A stretch of 64,000 nt of DNA from Streptomyces sp. 2131.1 (lineage in GTDB: Bacteria; Actinomycetota; Actinomycetes; Streptomycetales; Streptomycetaceae): NCBI RefSeq assembly GCF_900105515.1, contig NZ_FNSY01000001.1:4390001-4454000 (forward strand), written 5' to 3'. The notes beneath the pieces were generated by a model that did no database searches, was not told the DNA's origin, and saw only the letters and a program-made list of their open reading frames with translations. Positions 1 to 9,368 of this stretch are shown here, one piece after another (the first letter of the stretch is position 1; every line of letters begins with the position of its first letter). Both the position numbers and the translations under genes were made by a program.

Positions 1-1627
<1,627 letters not shown>

Positions 1628-1701
1628 GTTGCTCGCGTCCACTGTGTTAGTTCTGAAATAACGAACAGCCGTGTTGTTGCCCGGTGTTCAAATTTCATAG
1701 T

Positions 1702-1823
1702 GTTTCGGTGGTCATTGCGTTAGGGAAACGCCCGGTTACATTTCGAACCCGGAAGCTAAGCCTTTCAGCGCCGATGGTACTGCAGGGGGGACCCTGTGGG
1801 AGAGTAGGACGCCGCCGAACTCC
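1702..1823 (+). rRNA. rrf: 5S ribosomal RNA
   Basis: A 5S rRNA begins with GTTTCGGTGGTCATTGCG and ends with GACGCCGCCGAACTCC. It contains the conserved loop CCCGGAAGCTAAG and has the expected length of about 120 nt. It follows the 23S gene after a spacer of about 75 nt, the standard rrn operon order, so it closes the operon. Its ends may be off by one or two bases. Confidence 0.96.
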
Positions 1824-1831
1824 TTTTAGGA

Positions 1832-1863
1832 AGAGCCCCGTGCCCTTGTGGCACGGGGCTCTT
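1832..1863 (+). terminator. rrn operon terminator
   Basis: A 13-bp perfect stem (AGAGCCCCGTGCC at 1832-1844 and GGCACGGGGCTCT at 1850-1862) with a 5-nt loop is followed by T residues, a few bases after the 5S gene. The next gene is convergent and ends at 1915, so the hairpin may stop transcription from both sides. Confidence 0.9.
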
Positions 1864-1914
1864 TCGCGTTCTCCGGGACCTTTCTGCTGGGCCGGTGCCC
1901 AGCAGTTTCGTTCC

Positions 1915-3225
1915 CTACAGGCGCCCCGCTGCCTTGAGGGCCAGGTAGGCGTCGGCAAGAGCGGGCGCGAGGGTGTCCGGCGGTGCGTCGACGACGACCA
2001 CGCCGTACCTTTTGAGCTTGTCCGCAGTCCGGCGTCGCTGGGCCTCGGCTTCAGCGCCGGCAGCAGCCTCGTAAATCGCGTCCACTGTGCCCCGCGCGTC
2101 GGCCATGCCCGCGACCTGCGGATCGCTCACCGCCGCCAGCAACACTGTGTGTCGCTGAGTCAGTTGGGGGAGTACGGGGAGCAGGCCTTCCTCTACAGGG
2201 GCTGCGTCGAGGCTTGTCAGGAGGACGATCAGCGAACGTCGCGGTGCGTGCGCGAGTGCTGCTGCGACGAGCCCTCGTGCGTCGGTCTCCACGAGTTCGG
2301 GTTCGAGCGGCGTGAGCGCGTCGACCACGGCAGCCAGGACTTCGCCGGTTGCCCGGCCCTGCACGCGTGCCCTGACACGACGGCTGTACGCGAGCAGGCC
2401 AACGCGGTCACCGGCGCGAGCGGCGAGTGCGGTGAGGAGCAAGGTTGCGTCCATCGCGGCGTCGAGGCGGGGGACGTCGCCGAGGCGGCCCGCCGAAGTG
2501 CGTCCCGTATCGAGGACGACGAGGACATGCCGATCCCGTTCGGGGCGCCAAGTTCTCACAGCTACTGCGGACTGGCGGGCGGTCGCCCGCCAGTCGATCG
2601 AGCGGACGTCGTCCCCGGGGACGTAGGCGCGCAGGCTGTCGAACTCTGTGCCCTCGCCGCGCGTGAGGAGGCTTGTGCGGCCGTCGAGCTCGCGCAGCCT
2701 CGCGAGACGCGAGGGGAGGTGCTTGCGGCTCGTGAAGGGCGGGAGTACCCGGACCGTCCACGGCACCCGGTGACTGCCCTGGCGTGCGGCCAGGCCCAGA
2801 GGCCCGTACGAACGGACGGTGACTTGTTCAGCCTTGCGGTCACCCCGGCGGGTGGGGCGCAGGACGGTGCTGAGACGCCTTCGCTCGCCGGGCGGGACAG
2901 TCAATTCGTGACGGGAGGAGGCGTGTTCGGTTCCAGGCAGCCAACTGCTCGGAGGCCATGCGTCGCGAAGGTGTGCCCGCAGACGCCTGCGGGAAGGATT
3001 GACTACGCTGAGTTGCACTTCCGCTTGGTCGCCGAGCCGAACGGTTGTGTCACCGGATCGAGTGAACTGGAGCGAACGCACTGGCGCTGCCAGGGCATAG
3101 TCGCACAGAATTGCCAGTGAGAGCGGGGCGTTGACCGCGAGCATTCCCGTCCAGCTCGGGGCCACGATGCCTACGGGGAGTGATCCCAGGGCGGCCAGCA
3201 AGGCGGTACGTCCGGTGAGGGCCAT
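1915..3225 (-). CDS. DUF58 domain-containing membrane protein
   Basis: Protein of 436 aa. Two hydrophobic segments lie at about residues 5-48, followed by a beta-rich region. The DUF58 core is at about 188-217, where the family hallmark YVPGDDVRSIDWRATAR is clear. A von Willebrand A-like segment (VLVVLDTGR) follows at about 234-242. DUF58 proteins are normally encoded beside MoxR ATPases and are thought to be client or effector proteins of these chaperones at the membrane; no enzymatic reaction is established. It starts with ATG 11 bp after moxR, with a GAGG ribosome site overlapping the end of moxR, and is the last gene of a five-gene operon. Confidence 0.93.
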   Translation of the reverse strand: MALTGRTALLAALGSLPVGIVAPSWTGMLAVNAPLSLAILCDYALAAPVRSLQFTRSGDTTVRLGDQAEVQLSVVNPSRRRLRAHLRDAWPPSSWLPGTEHASSRHELTVPPGERRRLSTVLRPTRRGDRKAEQVTVRSYGPLGLAARQGSHRVPWTVRVLPPFTSRKHLPSRLARLRELDGRTSLLTRGEGTEFDSLRAYVPGDDVRSIDWRATARQSAVAVRTWRPERDRHVLVVLDTGRTSAGRLGDVPRLDAAMDATLLLTALAARAGDRVGLLAYSRRVRARVQGRATGEVLAAVVDALTPLEPELVETDARGLVAAALAHAPRRSLIVLLTSLDAAPVEEGLLPVLPQLTQRHTVLLAAVSDPQVAGMADARGTVDAIYEAAAGAEAEAQRRRTADKLKRYGVVVVDAPPDTLAPALADAYLALKAAGRL

Positions 3226-3236
3226 AGCTCAACGCC

Positions 3237-4244
3237 TCACCGTGGAACGGGGACATGGGCGAGCACAGCGGCGATGACGGAGTCGGGGGTGACCCCTTCC
3301 ATCTGTGCCTCGGGGCGCAGGTGGATGCGGTGCCGGAGTGTCGGTAGGGCCAGGGCTTTCACATCGTCCGGGGTCACGTAGTCGCGGCCGGTGAGCCAAG
3401 CCCAGGCACGGGCCGTCGACAGCAGGGCGGTGGCTCCACGGGGGGAGACACCGAGAGAGACCGAGGGGGAATCACGCGTGGCACGACAGATATCCACTAC
3501 GTAGCCGGCTATCTCGGGGTGCACGGTCGTCGCGGCTACCCCGGTACGGGCGGCTTCGAGATCGGCGGGTCCCGCGACCGGGCGGACGCCGGCGGCCTGC
3601 AGGTCGCGGGGATCGAATCCGTCGGCATGGCGGGTCAGGACATTGACCTCCTCCTCCCGAGTGGGCAGCGGGACGGTCAGCTTCAGCAGGAAACGGTCCA
3701 GTTGGGCTTCGGGGAGGGGGTACGTGCCCTCGTACTCGACCGGGTTCTGCGTTGCGGCGACGAGGAAGGGGTCAGGCAGGGGGCGTGGTGTGCCGTCGAC
3801 AGTGACCGTGCGTTCTTCCATCGCCTCCAGGAGGGATGCCTGCGTCTTGGGGGGCGTCCGGTTGATCTCGTCGGCGAGGAGAAGGTTGGTGAAGGCAGGC
3901 CCGGGCTGGAACGAGAACTCGGTCGTGCGCGCGTCGTAGACGAGCGAGCCGGTCACATCGCTCGGCATCAAATCAGGGGTGAACTGCACGCGCTTGGTGT
4001 CCAGTTCGAGCGATGCGGCAAGAGCCCGGACCAACAGGGTCTTGGCTACGCCCGGAACGCCTTCGAGTAGGACATGGCCTCGGCAGAGCAGTGCCACCAC
4101 GAGCCCGGTGACGGCCGCGTCCTGGCCGACCACGGCTTTGCCGATCTCGGAGCGCAGTGCTTCCAGGGAAGCACGGGCCGCGTCGGAGGTGACGGGCGGG
4201 GTTGATCCTGCTTTCCCGGCGGGCGCGGAGGGTGGGGCGCTCAT
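3237..4244 (-). CDS. MoxR-family AAA+ ATPase
   Basis: Protein of 335 aa with the complete AAA+ core: Walker A GVPGVAKT at residues 62-69, Walker B LLLADEIN at about 121-128 and sensor-1 ATQN at 164-167. MoxR ATPases act as chaperones that help metal insertion or maturation of partner proteins, often vWA or DUF58 proteins such as its neighbour. I chose the ATG at 4244 because it overlaps the TGA of the upstream gene as ATGA, which suggests translational coupling. A much longer upstream frame exists but is Arg/Pro-rich and lies antisense-like over the preceding gene. Confidence 0.95.
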   Translation of the reverse strand: MSAPPSAPAGKAGSTPPVTSDAARASLEALRSEIGKAVVGQDAAVTGLVVALLCRGHVLLEGVPGVAKTLLVRALAASLELDTKRVQFTPDLMPSDVTGSLVYDARTTEFSFQPGPAFTNLLLADEINRTPPKTQASLLEAMEERTVTVDGTPRPLPDPFLVAATQNPVEYEGTYPLPEAQLDRFLLKLTVPLPTREEEVNVLTRHADGFDPRDLQAAGVRPVAGPADLEAARTGVAATTVHPEIAGYVVDICRATRDSPSVSLGVSPRGATALLSTARAWAWLTGRDYVTPDDVKALALPTLRHRIHLRPEAQMEGVTPDSVIAAVLAHVPVPR

Positions 4245-5473
4245 GAGGTTCGGACCTCTCTTTCGAGGGAGTCGAGTCGGTCTGCCAGAAGTACGAGCGC
4301 GCTGTCCTCGGCGGGGGCGGGGCCGAAGAGCAGCACGTCGAGGTCGCCGGGGGCCGGGCCGATACGTGCGGACAGGGCGGGGAGGAGCACTGCGGGGAGG
4401 TGCGCTTCCCGGGGGGAGACACCGACGAGCGAGGCCATCCGGGTGCGGGTGGCATGGCGGAGTGAGGCGGCGGCCCTGTCGCGGGCATTGGCCTTGCGGC
4501 TGAGCCTGGCCCGGCCCTCGGTGGACTCGGAGGCCCGGATGGCTACGGGCAGGCGTTCGGTGACGAGGGGGCCGAGGCGTCGGGCGCGCCAGACCGCTGC
4601 GAGCACTGCGGCGACGGCGAGTTGCTGGGTGCCCCACAGCCAGCCGGACGGGATCAGGCCGATGAAGCTGCTCTCGCCGTTCGCGGTGTTGTTGTCTGCG
4701 TTGCCGTCATCGGCGGGGCCGCCGGTGGCAGAGGGATCAGTGAGCGAGGGGAGGTACCAGGTCAGATGCGGGCGGGAACCGAGGAGTTGAAGGGCCAGGG
4801 ACGCGTTGCCCTGGCGGTCGAGGCGCTCGTTGTACAGGAAGTCTGCGGAGCCGAGCAGGACGGTGTCGCCTCCTGCGGGCTGCCGCAGGAGGAGCACCGA
4901 GGGCAGGCCTGCCGCGGGGTAGCAGGCGATGGCGTCGAGGCCGTTCGCGTCGTATCGGACGCCGCCCGTCTCGACGGAGCCGGCTCTGCGGGCTGCGGGA
5001 AGGAGGCAGGCCGGTGGGCGTGTGACCACGGAGGCGGGGGGCTTCGCCTGTACGCCCGGGGCCAGCCTGCTCACGGAGGTGGGGTCCGCGCCGAGGAGGA
5101 CGGTGCGGCCGACTGTGCCGGAGGTCGCCGTGCGAAGGGTGTTCTGTTGGTGGGGGGTCAGCAGGTTGGGAGTGGTGACGAGGAGTGTCGTGTCGGAGCC
5201 AGCCGCGGTGGTGGCGTCCCGGAGCGTGGTGACGACGCGGAACGAAATGCCGTGGTCCTTGAGGAGTTCGGCGATGGCCCTGCTGCCGTAGGGGCCCGCC
5301 GAGCGGGGGTCGAGGCGGCCGTGCTGGTCCCCGGAACGGGTGGCCGCCAGGGCTATCGCGGCGACGACGAGCAGGAGGACGGCGAGCAGCAGCCCGCGGG
5401 TGCGGAGCCAGACCTGGTGAGGTGTGACGGAGGTCGAGGTGGAAGGGGAGGAAGGAGTGGTGACCGCAGTCAT
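4241..5473 (-). CDS. DUF4350 domain-containing membrane protein
   Basis: Protein of about 410 aa. One N-terminal membrane segment (about residues 25-48, from GLLLAVLLLVVAAIALA) is followed by an extracytoplasmic DUF4350 domain that contains motifs such as LDPRSAGPYGSRAIAELL. A second membrane segment (about 275-300) leads to a cytoplasmic tail. Its molecular role is unknown. The family co-occurs with MoxR, DUF58 and DUF4129 proteins in actinobacteria, and all four are adjacent here. The ATG start overlaps the TGA of the DUF4129 gene (ATGA), and its own stop overlaps the moxR start in the same way, so the block is probably translated as a coupled unit. Confidence 0.88.
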   Translation of the reverse strand: MTAVTTPSSPSTSTSVTPHQVWLRTRGLLLAVLLLVVAAIALAATRSGDQHGRLDPRSAGPYGSRAIAELLKDHGISFRVVTTLRDATTAAGSDTTLLVTTPNLLTPHQQNTLRTATSGTVGRTVLLGADPTSVSRLAPGVQAKPPASVVTRPPACLLPAARRAGSVETGGVRYDANGLDAIACYPAAGLPSVLLLRQPAGGDTVLLGSADFLYNERLDRQGNASLALQLLGSRPHLTWYLPSLTDPSATGGPADDGNADNNTANGESSFIGLIPSGWLWGTQQLAVAAVLAAVWRARRLGPLVTERLPVAIRASESTEGRARLSRKANARDRAAASLRHATRTRMASLVGVSPREAHLPAVLLPALSARIGPAPGDLDVLLFGPAPAEDSALVLLADRLDSLEREVRTS

Positions 5474-6156
5474 TCGCCGGCTCCCTCCCGGGCGCCGGCC
5501 AGCTGTGGCCTGGCGGACTCCACGGCCAGGTCGAGGTCGAGAAGCCCCAGGTACGCCGTCCGGTCGGCGACGCGGCCCCCGTATGTGATGTCGTCGAAGA
5601 CCCGGGCCGCGGCCCGCAGGGGTGCGGCGTGCGCGGGAAGGGCCAGGCCCGCCTCCGCGGCGGCCTCGTCGGCGGTTCGTCCGGGGCGGGGGTCCAGCAG
5701 CGCGCGTTCCTCCAGGGCGCGGACGATCGCACGCATCCGTTCCTGGACGGCCTGGTTCCAGCGCTCTTCTGCTGCGTGGGCCTCGGCGGCGGCCCGGTGG
5801 TCGGCGGTGCTGCGGGGGCCGTCGGCGAAGAGCGCGTCGGCCGGCCGTGCGGCGGACCGCGGGGTGCCCAGCCGCCACCGGAGCGCGGCGGCCAGGGCGA
5901 TGACGATCAGAAGGAGAACGGTCAGGCCGGCCACTCCGCCCGGTGCGGTGCCCGAGGCCGCCGCGAGGACATCGCCGAACCAGGTCCACAGGTGGTCCAG
6001 CGCGCGCTGGAGGAGGTTCGGATCGTTCTCGTGGTACGCGTCCTTGGACAGCTCGCGTCTCGCTGCTTCCCGGGCCGGGAGGCGGCCGGTGTCCAAGGGA
6101 GCTTCGCTGCTCGCCCGTATCAGCAGTCTCACTGCCGCCCCGCCCGCCCCCGGCAC
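5470..6156 (-). CDS. DUF4129 domain-containing protein
   Basis: Protein of 228 aa with one membrane segment (about residues 73-98) and a C-terminal DUF4129 region ending with conserved DITYGGRVADRTAYLGLLDLD-like sequence. I chose the GTG at 6156 because AGGGG lies about nine bases upstream and because the start falls right after the previous gene's stop (6161); longer starts would run through that gene. DUF4129 has no assigned activity and is a regular member of MoxR/DUF58 operons, probably as a membrane-anchored partner. Confidence 0.85.
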   Translation of the reverse strand: MPGAGGAAVRLLIRASSEAPLDTGRLPAREAARRELSKDAYHENDPNLLQRALDHLWTWFGDVLAAASGTAPGGVAGLTVLLLIVIALAAALRWRLGTPRSAARPADALFADGPRSTADHRAAAEAHAAEERWNQAVQERMRAIVRALEERALLDPRPGRTADEAAAEAGLALPAHAAPLRAAARVFDDITYGGRVADRTAYLGLLDLDLAVESARPQLAGAREGAGE

Positions 6157-6160
6157 GTTG

Positions 6161-7387
6161 TCAGCCCCTGTCGTCGAAGCCGGGGAGCCCCGCTGCCCTG
6201 GCGAGGTCGAGGTCGAGGGCCTCGCGGCGGATGCGCTGGTCCACGTAGAGCAGGGCCATGACGCCGGCGGAGAGCGGATACGTGAGGGTGGCGACGACCA
6301 CGTCACCGATGGCGGAGACGATCAGGAACGGCCAGCCGAATTCCGAGGTTCCCTCGGTGAGGAAGGAGCTCAGGCTGCCGTCGTCCAGGCCCACCGCGAC
6401 GATGCCGAAGGGGATGCCCACCACCAGGGCCACGATGACGGTCAGTACCCAGGTCAGGGCGAGAATGCCGAACATCCGCCACCAGGCGCCACGGACCAGC
6501 TTCGCGGAGCGGCGCATGGAGGCGATGATCGACTGCCGCTCCAGCATGAGCGCCGGAGCGGCCAGGATGAATCGGACCGTCAGCCAGAGGAAGACGGTGA
6601 CCGCCGCGAGCAGGCCGAGGAAGGCGAGGCCGACCCCTGCGGTGTCGCCGATCAGGAATCCGGGGAGGATACCGGCGGTCATGATCGCTGCGGCCATGAC
6701 AGCGAGCAGGAGGGTCAGTCCCAGCAGGGGCAGCAGCCTGGGGCGGGCCTCGGCCCAGGCGTCGGACAGGGTGACGGGGCGGCCCAGCACCGAGCGGCTG
6801 ATCACCACGGTCAGCACCGCTGTGGTGAAGATTGTGGCGAGCATCGAGACGAGCAGGGGCGGGGCGCTGTCGAGCAGGTTGTAGCGGAGGGACTCGTTGA
6901 GCTGGCGCAGGGCCTCCGAGCCGGTCGCGTTGGCGTCGACCGACGGGGGGTCGGGCAGCAGGTAGCGCCGGATGAGCAGGATGGCTGTCTGGGCGATCAC
7001 GGAGACCGTGAGCGTGATGCCGAGCACCGTGCGCCAGTGGGCGCGCATGGTGGAAACGGCGCCGTCCAGGATCTCGCCGACGCCGAGCGGCCGGAGCGGG
7101 ATGACACCGGGCTTCGCCGCGGGCGGCGGGCCGCCCCAGCCGGGACCCTGCCACGGGCCGCCCCAGCCCGGTCCCTGGGGCGGGGTGTGCCCGCCCGGGC
7201 GGGGATGCGGTGCGGTGGGGCCGGCTCCGCTGGGGCCGGGCGGGGTCCACTGGCCGGCGGGCGGCTGTTCGGCGGCCCAGGTTCCCGAGGGGGCGTCGTC
7301 GGCAGGTGCGGAAGGCCGGGGGACTTCCGTTCCCTTGCCGTCGGAGGGGGCGGATCCGGGCGAGGCCCAGCCCGGAGTGTCGTTCAT
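6161..7387 (-). CDS. Multi-pass membrane protein with Pro/Gly-rich N-terminus (DUF7847-like)
   Basis: Protein of 408 aa. The first ~95 residues are rich in Pro, Gly and Trp (PGWGGPWQGPGWGGPP-like) and look disordered. The rest holds about six hydrophobic segments, resembling the family annotated as 'glycerophosphoryl diester phosphodiesterase membrane domain'. No phosphodiesterase catalytic domain is present, so the name should not be read as a function. The ATG at 7387 has a good GAAGGAG ribosome site. It is the first gene of the leftward five-gene operon that ends at 1915. The role is unknown; a link to the MoxR/DUF58 complex is inferred from position only. Confidence 0.82.
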   Translation of the reverse strand: MNDTPGWASPGSAPSDGKGTEVPRPSAPADDAPSGTWAAEQPPAGQWTPPGPSGAGPTAPHPRPGGHTPPQGPGWGGPWQGPGWGGPPPAAKPGVIPLRPLGVGEILDGAVSTMRAHWRTVLGITLTVSVIAQTAILLIRRYLLPDPPSVDANATGSEALRQLNESLRYNLLDSAPPLLVSMLATIFTTAVLTVVISRSVLGRPVTLSDAWAEARPRLLPLLGLTLLLAVMAAAIMTAGILPGFLIGDTAGVGLAFLGLLAAVTVFLWLTVRFILAAPALMLERQSIIASMRRSAKLVRGAWWRMFGILALTWVLTVIVALVVGIPFGIVAVGLDDGSLSSFLTEGTSEFGWPFLIVSAIGDVVVATLTYPLSAGVMALLYVDQRIRREALDLDLARAAGLPGFDDRG

Positions 7388-7527
7388 GCTCGCTCCTTCA
7401 CGGTCCTGTCCGCGCATCGGGGCGTCAGGTTGGCAGCCATCGTGCCACGCGTCGATGACGTGCGGGTCCGGCCTTGTGTCGCGCTCACGCCTTCATGTCC
7501 CGGCGGGTCACCGGGCAGACTGGACAG

Positions 7528-8673
7528 ATGGCTGATCAGGACGCGCAATCGCCGGTGGGCAGCAAGCCCGCCGGGCTATCCGTACTTCGCTGGGACGAAC
7601 CCCCGGAAGGCCCCGTGCTGGTGCTCCTCGACCAGAGGCGGTTGCCGGCCGAGGAAACGGAGATGGTCTGCACGGACGTGCCGGCTCTGGTGGAGGCGAT
7701 CAGAACACTCGCGGTACGGGGGGCGCCCCTGCTGGGGATCGCCGGCGCCTACGGGGTGGCGCTGGCCGCCGTGCGGGGCTACGACGTGGCGGAGGCCACG
7801 GGGCTCTTGGAGCAGGCGCGGCCCACCGCGGTGAACCTCGGGTACGGCGTCCGACGGGCGGCCGCGGCGTACTGGGCGGCGCTCGACAAGGGGGCCGGAC
7901 AGGAGCGGGCGGGGGCGGCCGCGCTGGCGGAGGCCAAGGCGCTGCACCGGGAGGATGCCGAGGCCAGCGAGCGGATGGCCCGGTACGGGACCGCCCTGCT
8001 GGACGAGCTGGTCCCGGGCGGGGGGCATCGGCTGCTGACCCACTGCAACACCGGGGCGCTCGTCTCGGGAGGCGAGGGCACCGCCTTCGCCGTGGCGCTC
8101 GGTGCGCACCGGGAGGGCAGGCTGCGGCGGCTGTGGGTGGACGAGACCCGCCCGCTGCTGCAGGGTGCCCGGCTCACCGCGTACGAGGCGGCGCGCAACG
8201 GCATGCCGTACAGCCTGCTCACGGACAACGCGGCCGGTTCGCTGTTCGCCGCGGGGGAGGTGGACGCTGTGCTGATCGGGGCTGACCGCATCGCGGCGGA
8301 CGGGTCGGTGGCCAACAAGGTGGGGAGCTATCCGCTGGCGGTGCTCGCCAAGTACCACCACGTACCGTTCATCGTGGTGGCGCCGACGACGACCGTGGAT
8401 CTGCTCACGTCGGACGGGGCGTCCATCACCGTCGAGCAGCGTTCCGGGCGGGAAGTGACTGAGGTCACAGTCCCGCCGCGTGGGATGGGGGACGAGGAGA
8501 CGGGCGGGGTGCTTGTAGCCCCTGTGGGGACCCAGTCGTACAACCCCGCCTTCGATATCACGCCGCCGGAGCTGGTCACGGCGATCGTCACGGAGGAGGG
8601 CGTAATCTCGCCGGTCACGGGGGCCGGGCTGGCAGAGCTGTGTGCCAGATCATCGCAGGTAACGATTAGCTAA
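7528..8673 (+). CDS. mtnA: S-methyl-5-thioribose-1-phosphate isomerase
   Basis: Protein of 381 aa, the usual length for MtnA. It isomerises 5-methylthioribose-1-phosphate to 5-methylthioribulose-1-phosphate in the methionine salvage pathway (cytoplasm). The catalytic cysteine is visible in THCNTGAL (Cys173) and the catalytic aspartate in IGADRIAADGS (Asp253). The N-terminal RGAPLLGIAGAYG motif is also present. I chose the ATG at 7528, which begins MADQDAQ; its ribosome site is weak. The other salvage genes are not nearby. The stop lies only 4 bp before mtrA, so mtrA transcription may partly start inside this gene. Confidence 0.95.
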   Translation: MADQDAQSPVGSKPAGLSVLRWDEPPEGPVLVLLDQRRLPAEETEMVCTDVPALVEAIRTLAVRGAPLLGIAGAYGVALAAVRGYDVAEATGLLEQARPTAVNLGYGVRRAAAAYWAALDKGAGQERAGAAALAEAKALHREDAEASERMARYGTALLDELVPGGGHRLLTHCNTGALVSGGEGTAFAVALGAHREGRLRRLWVDETRPLLQGARLTAYEAARNGMPYSLLTDNAAGSLFAAGEVDAVLIGADRIAADGSVANKVGSYPLAVLAKYHHVPFIVVAPTTTVDLLTSDGASITVEQRSGREVTEVTVPPRGMGDEETGGVLVAPVGTQSYNPAFDITPPELVTAIVTEEGVISPVTGAGLAELCARSSQVTIS

Positions 8674-8675
8674 TG
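8659..8675 (+). promoter_or_regulatory. Possible MtrA-type direct-repeat box before mtrA
   Basis: GTAACG at 8659-8664 and CTAATG at 8670-8675 start exactly 11 bp apart, the spacing used by OmpR/PhoB-type regulators such as MtrA. Streptomyces MtrA sites are GTAAC-like in my recollection, so autoregulation is possible. The second half-site matches poorly. Confidence 0.3.
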
Positions 8676-8677
8676 GG

Positions 8678-9367
8678 ATGATGTCGTTTATGAAGGGACG
8701 CGTCCTTGTCGTCGACGACGACACCGCACTGGCCGAGATGCTCGGGATTGTGCTGCGTGGTGAGGGTTTCGAGCCGTCGTTCGTAGCGGACGGCGACAAG
8801 GCACTTGCTGCATTTCGAGAGGCGAAGCCGGACCTGGTCCTGCTCGACCTCATGCTGCCCGGCAGGGACGGCATCGAGGTCTGCAGGCTGATCAGGGCCG
8901 AGTCGGGCGTGCCGATCGTCATGCTCACTGCCAAGAGCGACACGGTTGACGTAGTGGTGGGTCTGGAGTCCGGGGCCGACGACTACATCGTCAAGCCGTT
9001 CAAACCGAAGGAGTTGGTGGCCCGGATCAGGGCACGTCTGCGCAGGTCCGAAGAGCCGGCCCCGGAGCAGTTGACCATCGGGGACCTGGTGATAGACGTC
9101 GCCGGTCACTCGGTGAAGCGGGAGGGGCAGTCCATCGCCCTGACGCCGCTGGAGTTCGACCTGCTGGTCGCGCTCGCCCGCAAGCCGTGGCAGGTCTTCA
9201 CCCGTGAGGTCCTCCTGGAGCAGGTGTGGGGTTACCGGCACGCGGCGGACACCCGTCTGGTCAACGTGCATGTGCAGCGGCTCCGCTCCAAGGTCGAGAA
9301 GGACCCGGAGCGGCCGGAGATCGTGGTGACCGTCCGTGGTGTCGGTTACAAGGCCGGACCGAGCTGA
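8678..9367 (+). CDS. mtrA: Response regulator MtrA (OmpR/PhoB family)
   Basis: Protein of 229 aa. The receiver domain has the acidic pocket VVDDDT (residues 11-16), the phosphoacceptor Asp57 (LVLLDLMLP) and Lys106 (IVKPF). A winged-helix DNA-binding domain follows at about 128-227, ending with the typical RGVGYKAGPS. MtrA is a conserved actinobacterial regulator of cell-wall, division and development genes, and in Streptomyces also of antibiotic clusters. It is paired with mtrB and lpqB immediately downstream. Three ATGs (8678, 8681, 8690) are possible starts; I keep the first. No clear Shine-Dalgarno is seen. Confidence 0.97.
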   Translation: MMSFMKGRVLVVDDDTALAEMLGIVLRGEGFEPSFVADGDKALAAFREAKPDLVLLDLMLPGRDGIEVCRLIRAESGVPIVMLTAKSDTVDVVVGLESGADDYIVKPFKPKELVARIRARLRRSEEPAPEQLTIGDLVIDVAGHSVKREGQSIALTPLEFDLLVALARKPWQVFTREVLLEQVWGYRHAADTRLVNVHVQRLRSKVEKDPERPEIVVTVRGVGYKAGPS

Positions 9368-9368
9368 T

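Noticed and set aside
7431..7447. TGGCA-N7-TGCCA inverted repeat upstream of mtnA as an operator
   Set aside because: Only five bases per arm with no extension; expected by chance in GC-rich DNA.
4622..7834. A 1,070-codon rightward frame over the MoxR-linked operon
   Set aside because: It is the reverse of five coupled, recognisable genes and has no conserved motif.
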